From: JAZDEY01 sp043808325 [NCBI: Candidatus Eiseniibacteriota bacterium]
Lineage (GTDB): Bacteria > Arandabacterota > Arandabacteria > Arandabacterales
DNA length: 64,000 nt
Reading direction: 5' to 3'
Assembly (NCBI GenBank): GCA_043808325.1
Contig: JAZDEY010000021.1
Coordinates: forward strand, 40,950 to 104,949
Part shown: positions 1-7,509 of the stretch, piece by piece
Layout of the letters: every line of letters begins with the position of its first letter
How positions within the stretch are numbered: the stretch's first letter is position 1
Made by a program: the position numbers and the translations under genes
The notes under the pieces: model-generated
Told to the model about the DNA's origin: nothing
What the model saw: only the letters and a program-made list of their open reading frames with translations
Database searches by the model: none

Positions 1-274
1 CCCCACCAATGGTGTCGGGTCTCTGATAGCCCATGTAAACCAGGATGCCGCTAAAGGGGCCCCGGCCCCGCTCTTCTGCCAGGAAACCGTAAGTAGTGGA
101 TCTCAAATCCAGAGCGGTCACCACGACACTATCTACGACGACCGTATCAGCAAGTGGGATGAAGCCCTGCTGGACCTGATAGATGGTCGTGTTATGGATG
201 ACTGCCGAGGCCTGTGGGACCAGCGCCAAGGAAACAAGGACAGCTACTACCGCGACAAATAATGCCTGCTTCAT
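1..274 (-). CDS. Secreted protein of unknown function, N-terminal part only
   Basis: The reading frame starts at ATG 274-272 and is still open at the window edge, so only about 91 residues are visible. It starts MKQALFVAVVAVLVSLALV and ends its signal peptide near PQASA, so it should be exported. The mature part carries hydrophobic beta-type segments (around TVVVDSVVVTALDL) and no catalytic motif. A ribosome site, AGGGAGGAACACTG, precedes the ATG. A promoter matching TTGATT-17-TACAAT lies about 120 bases upstream. The mature start resembles the secreted FlgD-tailed proteins elsewhere in the window, but its C-terminus is outside, so that is a guess. Function unknown. Confidence 0.7.
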   Translation of the reverse strand, partial: MKQALFVAVVAVLVSLALVPQASAVIHNTTIYQVQQGFIPLADTVVVDSVVVTALDLRSTTYGFLAEERGRGPFSGILVYMGYQRPDTIGG

Positions 275-349
275 CAGTGTTCCTCCCTTTCCATTTGAGC
301 AAACCCGCGCTCGCAAACCTTTACCCAGATCCCTGATGCGTCACCTCCG

Positions 350-378
350 TGGACAAGAAGCCTCCGCCGAGAGATACT
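350..378 (+). promoter_or_regulatory. Possible sigma-70-type promoter for the YihY-family gene
   Basis: TGGACA at 350-355 and GATACT at 373-378 are separated by 17 bases. It would give a leader of about 125 bases before the gene at 510. The match is moderate and rests on sequence alone. Confidence 0.35.
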
Positions 379-399
379 ACACCACTCTTAACGATAACC

Positions 400-428
400 A
401 TTGTACCGCAGTTCCGCCGATAAATCAA
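400..428 (-). promoter_or_regulatory. Sigma-70-type promoter for the secreted protein at the left edge
   Basis: On the minus strand, TTGATT (428-423) is followed after exactly 17 bases by TACAAT (405-400). It points toward the start codon at 274. Confidence 0.6.
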
Positions 429-509
429 GCAAAATGAAGCAAGCGCGGTCGAATTCAGTTGCTTGTGCGGCGGGTCTGTGCGAGCTTCTTCCGGGTGGGA
501 GGGCGATCT

Positions 510-1364
510 ATGGGCATCCTGAAGCGTGCCATGCGGATCCTTAAGGACAGCATAACCCGATATGCTGCCCACAATTGCCTTGCCCTCAGTGCATCGATCT
601 CCTTCTATGCCATGTTCTCCTTCTTCCCCTTGCTCTTGCTGACGATCTCGATATTCGCCACCGTGGTGGGCTCCTCCGACATTGCAGCGACGAGAATGGC
701 CCGGATGGTGTCGGCCGTGACCCCCGTAGGGGCCAACATAGTGATGGGCTGGGTGCGTTCGATAGCCCAGACCAAGCCCCTGGCATGGGGAATGGGCATA
801 ATTGCGTTGATCTGGGGCGCCAGACATGTGTTCAATACGCTGGCGCTAAGCGCCTCAATAATATGGGGTAGAAAGGGTTGGCGGGACATACTCCTGAGGC
901 AGCTTGTGGCTCTCTTGCTCGTGGCTTTCGCGGCCCTGATGCTCCTGGGTTCTCTGGTCCTGCCCGAGCTCCTTGAGCGGCTCAGCGCTCGGGCCCAGCT
1001 TCCCATGGGTAACCCCCTCGGGTTGATTGTGGTCATCATACCCTACGCTTTTTCTTTCATCACCTTCACTACGGTGTACCTGCTGACCTCGCCGCGGTAC
1101 GTACCTCGTAAGAACGTGGTCCTGGGGGCTGCGGTTGTCTCACTGACTTGGGAAATCGCGAAGAATGCCTTCCTGGGTTATATCCATATGACCAACATCA
1201 GCAGTGCCTACGGGTCGATTGGGGGAATCATAGTGCTGATGACATGGGTCTATTTCTCGGCAGCGATCGTGCTGTGGGGCATGGAGCTGGTCGCAGCCTC
1301 AGTGGAGCCGCGCCGGGAGCCTGTTCACCTCAAACGCAAAAAGGGTGTTCTGATCATCGACTAA
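510..1364 (+). CDS. YihY/virulence factor BrkB-family inner-membrane protein
   Basis: This is a 284-residue polytopic membrane protein of the YihY/BrkB family (formerly assigned as RNase BN). It has about six hydrophobic segments, an early conserved region (AHNCLALSASISFYAMFSFFP) and a late GSIGGIIVLMTWVYFSA segment typical of the family. The molecular role of the family is unsettled, and transport or envelope functions have been proposed. The frame extends upstream to 459, but ATG 510 is chosen because GGGAGGG lies six bases before it and the family start (MGILKRAMRILKDSI) fits there. The last 11 bases overlap the converging membrane-protein gene. The C-terminus ends in a basic cytoplasmic tail (LKRKKGVLIID). 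Confidence 0.85.
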   Translation: MGILKRAMRILKDSITRYAAHNCLALSASISFYAMFSFFPLLLLTISIFATVVGSSDIAATRMARMVSAVTPVGANIVMGWVRSIAQTKPLAWGMGIIALIWGARHVFNTLALSASIIWGRKGWRDILLRQLVALLLVAFAALMLLGSLVLPELLERLSARAQLPMGNPLGLIVVIIPYAFSFITFTTVYLLTSPRYVPRKNVVLGAAVVSLTWEIAKNAFLGYIHMTNISSAYGSIGGIIVLMTWVYFSAAIVLWGMELVAASVEPRREPVHLKRKKGVLIID

Positions 1365-1938
1365 GGGCTTGGGGGGTACGCCCCTCAACCGGCACAGGAG
1401 CACGGGCTGCGATCCGTCTGCCGACCATGATGGCAATCGGCGCTAGCACAATGAAGACCGCTACGGCGAAACTGCCTGATGTCAGAGTCCACCTGGCCAC
1501 TCCGGCCATCCCACGAACGACCCACTTCTCGAATCCAAAGAGATATATACTTGCGATCCCAAAGGCCAGGAAGCCCGAGTAGATCCCAACCGTTCCCGCT
1601 AACCAGGCCCGCCGCAAGGTCTGCCTTTCCCCGGCCCTGAGGGCCGTCCAGGCGACATCGAAGGCACAACCCTCAAGTGCAATCGCTATGAGGTGGCAAA
1701 GATAGATCTTGGGCACAAGGCACCTGATCACACCGGCCAGGACACCCGCACCGATCGAACTGCCCGGTCTGTCGAACACCATCCTCGAGATCACAAGGAA
1801 AGCCATGCCTACCGCCGTAAGGGCTCCCGCCCGAAAAGGCACATGGAATCTGTAGAACACGTCGCCCAGAGAGATCTCCGAGAGACCCCACACCAGCCCC
1901 GTAAGCAATATTACGAGCAAGCCGGCCTTCTTGGACAT
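1354..1938 (-). CDS. Small polytopic membrane protein, function unknown
   Basis: The product has 194 residues with about five hydrophobic segments and a charged C-terminal tail (RRIAARAPVPVEGR). AAGGAGGGCGCAACA stands before the ATG, so the start is well supported. The layout, with short loops and a conserved-looking PFRAGALTAVGMAFLVISR segment after the first helix, recalls the substrate-binding S components of ECF vitamin transporters. I see no diagnostic motif, so this is only a resemblance. It follows the TonB-receptor gene cluster on the same strand after a 96-base gap and may be its last member, which would fit an uptake function. Its 3' end overlaps the converging YihY-family gene by 11 bases. 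Confidence 0.6.
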   Translation of the reverse strand: MSKKAGLLVILLTGLVWGLSEISLGDVFYRFHVPFRAGALTAVGMAFLVISRMVFDRPGSSIGAGVLAGVIRCLVPKIYLCHLIAIALEGCAFDVAWTALRAGERQTLRRAWLAGTVGIYSGFLAFGIASIYLFGFEKWVVRGMAGVARWTLTSGSFAVAVFIVLAPIAIMVGRRIAARAPVPVEGRTPQALSR

Positions 1939-2034
1939 TGTTGCGCCCTCCTTGGTCAGGCAGCCTCAGCATCGCCGGTCAGGCCACGGACGTCACGAGA
2001 GCGTCTAATGCCGGTGGCTGTCAATCAAGCGGGT

Positions 2035-3456
2035 TCAGTGTAGCAGGAGATTGACAATCTTGCAATACTCCCTGCGAGCGTTGCCGTACTGGTCGCTGCG
2101 GCTCAAGGGGAAGGTCAGCAGCGCCACCTCTCCAGCGGACCACTGATTAAGGATCCCCACATAATAGTTCTCAGTCTGGGACTTGCCCACGGTGCCGGGC
2201 GGGATGTAATAGAGGGGAGTTGCGGTCGGAGCGGGCAACATACACTCCACTCCGGGGAAGATCGACTGAACCTTGAGGCTATCCAGATCTTGAGCGAGGT
2301 TCCCCTGGATGGTCCATTTCATGCAGTCGAAATTGGTCGAGCTGCCTTTGACATAAACGGAGTCGATTCCGAAGACTTGCGGCCACAACGAATCTTTGAG
2401 AGCGCCGGCTGATCCGATCGCAGCGAGACTCACTAGCAGAAGACTGCCGCCATCTTCAACGAAACTCCGCAGGTCGGACCCTGCGAATGTGAGATTGGGT
2501 GAACCCAGTTTGCCAGGGTCGTTCCAGTCGTTGTACCATATCACCAGATCGAACATCGAGAAGAGCTTGGCAAGATTGTGAGCGTAGAGGAGGCCCCCGT
2601 ACTTCTGCAAGTCAAGCACCGAGTAAGTCCTGTCACAGGAATGCAGGCCAGTTCTGTAGAACAGATCACCCGGAGCCTCGGATACTCCAGCCCTGGATGA
2701 GAGGTCGTCTACCAAGAGAATATTACCCCGAGGTTCCTTGACATACCAGGTGTAGGAGGCAACCGCGCTGGTGTCGCAGCCTGAGTCGATGGCAACCAGG
2801 TTCAGTGTCCTCCGAGTTTCGTATCTGCCTCCAAAATCCTCCGTACCGAGGGACACAAGAGTGTCGGGAGGCGAGATCTCCTTGGCGGTCTGCCGGCCTC
2901 CATCGAGCCAGACCAGATACTTGGCAATCGTGTTGTCGCCTTCCGGGTCGCTCCCGTGCCACTTAGCGAGGAACGATGGATATGTTGTGTCGGGCAGGTC
3001 GGCCAGGTCCCAGATCATGACTTCCGGCCGGCTGTTACTTACGGGGAGCCTCAACTTGCAGGGCGTCGGGTCGCGCTGTTCATCATCGTCAACTGCTCTT
3101 ACCTCGAAAAGATGGACGCTTGTGCCATGAGTAACCGGCAGATTGAAGGTCACGGTCTTCTCTTCGGTGCGGACCCAGAGCGTGTCCGTCCGACAGCCGG
3201 TTTCCTGCGGGTCGATGAACCAGCGGTATTCAAAGGCGATTACCTCCCCGTCCTTGTCGTCCCCCCACCAGGTCAGAGTCTGAGTGTAGACAGTGACGTT
3301 GCGTACGGTGTCTGAAATGGCAAGGTAGGTTTCGGGGGGGAGGTTCTGAATCGTAAGGTCCTCCTTCTGGGCGCACCCTGCGAGCACCGCCAGTACCCCC
3401 GCAACGACGAACAATGCCGCAATCCTGGTCATATGGTCGATCCGCATCTCATTCAC
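2035..3456 (-). CDS. Secreted lipoprotein with beta-sandwich repeats and a GATase-like domain
   Basis: A 473-residue lipoprotein. A hydrophobic segment (RIAALFVVAGVLAVLAGC) ends in a lipobox with Cys28. Residues about 40-240 look like two fibronectin/PKD-type beta-sandwich domains that include phrases such as VIAFEYRWFID and LFEVRAVDDDEQRDPTP. From about 245 a Rossmann-like segment begins (RGNILLVDDL), followed by DLVIWYNDW and LRSFVEDGGSLLLVS, as in class I glutamine amidotransferase-like domains of extracellular proteins. The start is a GTG at 3456, with in-frame ATGs at 3447 and 3432 as alternatives. It lies 48 bases after the FlgD-tailed protein gene and probably shares its transcript. 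The actual activity is unknown. Confidence 0.7.
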   Translation of the reverse strand: MNEMRIDHMTRIAALFVVAGVLAVLAGCAQKEDLTIQNLPPETYLAISDTVRNVTVYTQTLTWWGDDKDGEVIAFEYRWFIDPQETGCRTDTLWVRTEEKTVTFNLPVTHGTSVHLFEVRAVDDDEQRDPTPCKLRLPVSNSRPEVMIWDLADLPDTTYPSFLAKWHGSDPEGDNTIAKYLVWLDGGRQTAKEISPPDTLVSLGTEDFGGRYETRRTLNLVAIDSGCDTSAVASYTWYVKEPRGNILLVDDLSSRAGVSEAPGDLFYRTGLHSCDRTYSVLDLQKYGGLLYAHNLAKLFSMFDLVIWYNDWNDPGKLGSPNLTFAGSDLRSFVEDGGSLLLVSLAAIGSAGALKDSLWPQVFGIDSVYVKGSSTNFDCMKWTIQGNLAQDLDSLKVQSIFPGVECMLPAPTATPLYYIPPGTVGKSQTENYYVGILNQWSAGEVALLTFPLSRSDQYGNARREYCKIVNLLLH

Positions 3457-3504
3457 GATTCACCAGCCGTTCTCCTCTGCCGCCGCCAAAAGCCGTCGGC
3501 AGCG

Positions 3505-5478
3505 TCACCTGATTATCATCAACTTGCCGAGCTGGGTCTTGCCGGACTCCCGGCTCTCGACTGAGAAAATGTAGAGTCCCGTCGCAACTGCCTGGTCTCG
3601 CTCAGAGATCAGGTCCCAGGCGCACATCCCACCCGGCATTGCCACGGTTCGCTCGCCCTTGGTCTTGAGCCCCTGGACATCTACACCGGTATAGGTATCA
3701 GCATCGAATTCAAGGGTTCTGACCAGATCCCCCGCCAGAGTATAGATGCGTATGGTCGCCCGCTTGGGCAAGTTGACGAACCACACGTACTTCTCCCTGT
3801 CCCGGGCTCCGTCCCAAACGGCCTCACCCCTATAGGGGTTGGGGAAAACGCTTATGGCACCGTCTTCCTCGGCGGATGGCCCAGGCACCGTCAGCACCTT
3901 GGTTGCGAGTACCCCGCTCTGCATGCTTTCGACGCCCTGTTCAGGCACGCCCTTGTCGTAGGCCCCAACCGAAGCCCAGTACCTGAACCCATCCTTGAGG
4001 TCCGAGAGCTGGATGTGATAGGTATATAGCGTGTCTCCGAAATAAGTGGTGTCCCTCACCGATTCGAATCCAGTGTCATAGCCGAGGCCATCGATGAGAT
4101 CGAGATCGCGCACCAGTTCGAAGTCCTCGGATGTAGCGCCCGCCTTGCGGGTTATAAAGATCCGGTAACCTTCGAAATCCGGGATTTGATAGAAGGGATC
4201 CAGCTTGTCCTCCGGGTAGTTGTCCCAGTAGAGATCGATCGCACCCTTGGTCGGCTTCACTCTGAACCTGGGGGGCTGTGGGGGTGAGGGCAGGATGTAA
4301 TTGTTGTCGAAAGCCCGCTGCGCCCACTGGGCGTTCTGGATCAGGCTCTCGCGATCCATGCCGCCAAGGAAAGCGCACACGAACACGATGCTGTCACCGG
4401 AGACCATTGTTATGGGGAAAGGTCCTGCCGAGACAAGCTCGACGGGATCGTCAGTCTCAGGCTTTACCGCCTTCCAGTCGCCGATAGCGCCATTGCCCAT
4501 GAGGCGGAAGCGGTAAGGATCGGTATAGACGCCGGGACTGTCCGCCTCGGAGTGCCAGTCCCACCAGTTGAAGGACACCGGGACCTGGTCGATCGGAGGC
4601 ATGCCCTCACCCTTTGTACCCAGGAGCGCAATAGCGCCCCACGAGGGAGCGGTCCCATCCTGATAGGTGTAATGATGTTCCCCGATCATCCTCTCGTCCT
4701 CGAAGTATTCAAGAACCTTCTTGCGGAACCACGAGCCCGAAGGGGGACGCCAGGTGTCGTAGGCGCCCTTCCAACCCGACGAGAGCTCGGAGAAGATTCC
4801 GAGCCGCAAGTCGCTCAAGCTGCCGAAACCCTCGTACTTGACCGTGATACTTACGATCACGAACGCTTCCGCGAACTTGTAGCTCCACAGGTACGACCGC
4901 TGGGTGATGCCCACCCGCAGCGTTTTCCCCCGATTGGATGGCCGCGGAGGGTTGTAGTCCCGATATTGCGTGATGAAATCCTGCTCGCTCACCGCCTTCT
5001 TGGAAAAAGCCCGGCTCGAAATCAATGATGATCTTTCTTTGATCTTGCCTACGGGGTTGAATTCCGTCACGCCCGCACCCGAGCCGCCCCAGGTGCCCGA
5101 GACCGAACCCGTCGATACCACGGTGTCGCCATCGGCGTTAATGGCCCCGACCCAGATCCCTGCTCTTATCAGGTGCTCGATCTGGGAGCCCAGGGGATAC
5201 TCCATCGAAGGGGAGCGGGTGACGAAGTTGTTGCCGAAGAAACCATAGTTGGAAATCATAAGCCCCACGGCATTGCCGTCGGTCTGGCGCTGAAGGAAAT
5301 ACATCTCCTCAGCCGGAGAGAGTGGCGCACCCTCAAGCGGAAGCCTGTCCGGTCGGTCCGCCTGCACCTGACCGGGAGCCGGCGGTGCGTCATCGTGGCT
5401 TGAGGCCATCGCGGCGCCAAAGCAGGTCAGATGGGCCAGGGCAAGGGCCCCCGCCAAGATCAGATTCGGCTTCCTCAT
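3505..5478 (-). CDS. Large secreted protein with FlgD-like/type IX-like C-terminal domain
   Basis: This 657-residue exported protein opens with a signal peptide (MRKPNLILAGALALAHLTCFGAAMA). A long beta-rich region follows. A fibronectin-like stretch lies around residues 385-520 (PSPPQPPRFRVKPTKGAIDL). The tail (SVFPNPYRGEAVWDG, then TIRIYTLAGDLVRTL and GLYIFSVES) has the VxPNPF-type entry and the strand pattern of FlgD-Ig/type IX sorting domains. It is likely a surface or secreted component working with the adjacent PorV-like and TonB-receptor proteins. The start at 5478 is preferred because it overlaps the upstream stop as TAATG and has GGAAGAAAG before it. An in-frame ATG at 5493 is possible. 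Confidence 0.75.
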   Translation of the reverse strand: MRKPNLILAGALALAHLTCFGAAMASSHDDAPPAPGQVQADRPDRLPLEGAPLSPAEEMYFLQRQTDGNAVGLMISNYGFFGNNFVTRSPSMEYPLGSQIEHLIRAGIWVGAINADGDTVVSTGSVSGTWGGSGAGVTEFNPVGKIKERSSLISSRAFSKKAVSEQDFITQYRDYNPPRPSNRGKTLRVGITQRSYLWSYKFAEAFVIVSITVKYEGFGSLSDLRLGIFSELSSGWKGAYDTWRPPSGSWFRKKVLEYFEDERMIGEHHYTYQDGTAPSWGAIALLGTKGEGMPPIDQVPVSFNWWDWHSEADSPGVYTDPYRFRLMGNGAIGDWKAVKPETDDPVELVSAGPFPITMVSGDSIVFVCAFLGGMDRESLIQNAQWAQRAFDNNYILPSPPQPPRFRVKPTKGAIDLYWDNYPEDKLDPFYQIPDFEGYRIFITRKAGATSEDFELVRDLDLIDGLGYDTGFESVRDTTYFGDTLYTYHIQLSDLKDGFRYWASVGAYDKGVPEQGVESMQSGVLATKVLTVPGPSAEEDGAISVFPNPYRGEAVWDGARDREKYVWFVNLPKRATIRIYTLAGDLVRTLEFDADTYTGVDVQGLKTKGERTVAMPGGMCAWDLISERDQAVATGLYIFSVESRESGKTQLGKLMIIR

Positions 5479-6482
5479 TATTCTTTCTTCCATTGGTAAA
5501 TAATACCCGTGGCCTGATCCAGAACGTAAACGTTGTCCACGATATCGGACTCGTTGTAAGTACCCATGGCCAGCGGATCATCGAGCCTTGACGGTCCCCC
5601 CGCTGTCACGTCATTGACGATCGCGATCGAGTTACCAGCCAGGTCGAACTTGAAAATCTTGCCGAGCTCTCGATCCACCACGAAAATGCTGCCTTGCCTG
5701 GTGGCGGCCACGGCAACCGGTTTGGTCAAATTAAGCTGATTGCCTTCGGCGTCGGTGAAGGTGCTTATGTAAGGGTTCGCAGCCGAGAAGGGTATGCCCT
5801 TCTGCGGCTCGTCGATCCGTATCCGCTGCACTTGGAACTTCTCCGGATGAGCTTCGGCAATGAGCAGGGCCTCGCCGTCATAGGATATGCTCTGGGGGCG
5901 CATCACGTGGCCGATCCCAAATCCACTGTCGGCAAGATCGACCTGAAAACGCTTCCTGCCCGTGGGCCCATACGCCCTGACAAAATTCTTGACTGCATCG
6001 GCCACATAAACGTTGCCGCTGTCGTCCATGGCGAGCCCGCTGATTCTCCGCCAGTCAGGATCGGTGAATGAAGCAATCGGGTCACCGCCGCGCAGGCCGT
6101 AGATCCTTACGGTCAATGTCTCAAGGCTATCCGCTACCGCGATCGCGTACTTGCCGGCGCCGATCTTGACCGGCCTGGTAAGACCCAAGAACCCCAGGAA
6201 CACGTTGGTCGGGATGGGATCGGCGTGGCTGAAGAACGCCAGCGCCTGGCTGGGCTCGCTGTATGATACGAACATCTTGCCATTCGCAATCGACAGGCAG
6301 TTGGCGTGCTCGAACCCGGCATAGCCGTCCCAGTAGGCGTACTCTCCCAGGCGCGGTTTGCTCGGCATTTCCAAGGGCTTGTCGTACTTACCGCCGCACC
6401 CGGCGACCCATGCCACAGCCAAGGGGATTGCGATCCCGGCGATAGCCGCTCTTCTCCTCATCTTCATCCAGGGCTTTTTCAT
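5478..6482 (-). CDS. NHL/beta-propeller-type lipoprotein
   Basis: A 334-residue lipoprotein. The lipobox VAGC places the lipid on Cys29. The mature chain contains propeller-like repeats with phrases such as ISGLAMDDSGNVYVAD, PVAVAATRQGSIFVVD and ESDIVDNVYVLD, which are characteristic of NHL-repeat blades. Such proteins usually act as extracytoplasmic binding scaffolds. It sits four bases after the PorV-like gene and shares one base with the next gene, so it is clearly co-transcribed with the TonB-receptor cluster. No catalytic residues are recognisable. Confidence 0.75.
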   Translation of the reverse strand: MKKPWMKMRRRAAIAGIAIPLAVAWVAGCGGKYDKPLEMPSKPRLGEYAYWDGYAGFEHANCLSIANGKMFVSYSEPSQALAFFSHADPIPTNVFLGFLGLTRPVKIGAGKYAIAVADSLETLTVRIYGLRGGDPIASFTDPDWRRISGLAMDDSGNVYVADAVKNFVRAYGPTGRKRFQVDLADSGFGIGHVMRPQSISYDGEALLIAEAHPEKFQVQRIRIDEPQKGIPFSAANPYISTFTDAEGNQLNLTKPVAVAATRQGSIFVVDRELGKIFKFDLAGNSIAIVNDVTAGGPSRLDDPLAMGTYNESDIVDNVYVLDQATGIIYQWKKE

Positions 6483-6486
6483 CGTT

Positions 6487-7509
6487 TCATAACCCGAAGG
6501 TGAGCGAGACCCGGTGCACGGTGCCGAGGTACTGGCTCAGAGTTGCGCCATAATCGAACATCACCTGCCGCGAGAAAACCGTGGTGGTTATTCCCATGCC
6601 CAAGCTTGCCTTCAGCTCGTCGGCGTTGAAGTCATAGCCGGCCCTTACCGCCAAAGTCTTAAGAACCACAGCCTCCCCGCCGACTCTGAAAGTCTCGGCA
6701 TTGTCGGCAGGGTGACACATCTCTACGTCGACCACCGAGGTGAGCCACGGTCTCGTAACAGGCGCAAGGGCTATGCCGAACTTGAATTCAGTCGATGGGG
6801 CGTAACCTTCGTATTGCGTATCCGCGGCGCTCCCGGGGGTTCCGTTGCTGTGGCTGCCGCCGGGCTGCATGTCAGGACCGAAGTTCATCAGGGCCACGGC
6901 CATGTGCATGTTCCTGGGACCGATCTCGTACTGGGTGCCCGCGTCGAGCACCACGGCATTGGTCGTGGGCCCGCCGACCTCGACCCCGAGTTCCTCTCGG
7001 ACGTACTTGACCCCAATGCCGCCCGAGAACTTGTCGGTAAACCGCTTGCCGATCGAGCATCCGACAAGCCAGTCCGAGAAGGTGAACTCTCGGCCCGTCC
7101 CGTACGGGAAGTATTCCTGGGTTTCCATCAACTCAGCAGACAGTGAACCGAACTGGAAGGCCACAACTCCATCAAGCGACCTGATGGGCATCGCGTAGCA
7201 AGCGTGGCTATAGCCTATATCAGCCGGCCAGGAGATGTAGTTGACCGCCACCTGCTTTCCCGTCAGGTGAACCAGGCCCGCAGGATTCCAGGCGCACGCC
7301 GAAATGTCATCGCATATAGCAACGAAGGCGCCGGCCATGGAGGCCGGTCTCGCACCCAGGCCTATACGCAGAAAACTCCCCGATGATGTACCCACCCGCT
7401 GGCTTCCAAGACTGGTCTTGGCCGAGGACGGCGAAGGAAACACCAGGCAGGCCGCAATCAAACCCGCCAGGGCAATAGTTCTCGCACTTGCTCTTGTCTC
7501 GGCGCTCAC
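6487..7509 (-). CDS. PorV/PorQ-family (UPF0164-like) outer-membrane protein
   Basis: A 340-residue beta-barrel protein with a signal peptide ending near PSSAKT. The mature start (SGSFLRIGLGARPASMAGAF and then ACAWNPAGL) is the characteristic opening of PorV/PorQ-type proteins. In Bacteroidetes these handle cargo of the type IX secretion system at the outer membrane. The chain ends in amphipathic strands and a C-terminal LTFGL. The start is the GTG at 7509, which overlaps the TonB-receptor stop as GTGA; an adjacent GTG at 7512 is equally possible. The frame is open further upstream, but that part lies inside the receptor gene. The neighbouring FlgD-tailed protein is a plausible client. Confidence 0.8.
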   Translation of the reverse strand: MSAETRASARTIALAGLIAACLVFPSPSSAKTSLGSQRVGTSSGSFLRIGLGARPASMAGAFVAICDDISACAWNPAGLVHLTGKQVAVNYISWPADIGYSHACYAMPIRSLDGVVAFQFGSLSAELMETQEYFPYGTGREFTFSDWLVGCSIGKRFTDKFSGGIGVKYVREELGVEVGGPTTNAVVLDAGTQYEIGPRNMHMAVALMNFGPDMQPGGSHSNGTPGSAADTQYEGYAPSTEFKFGIALAPVTRPWLTSVVDVEMCHPADNAETFRVGGEAVVLKTLAVRAGYDFNADELKASLGMGITTTVFSRQVMFDYGATLSQYLGTVHRVSLTFGL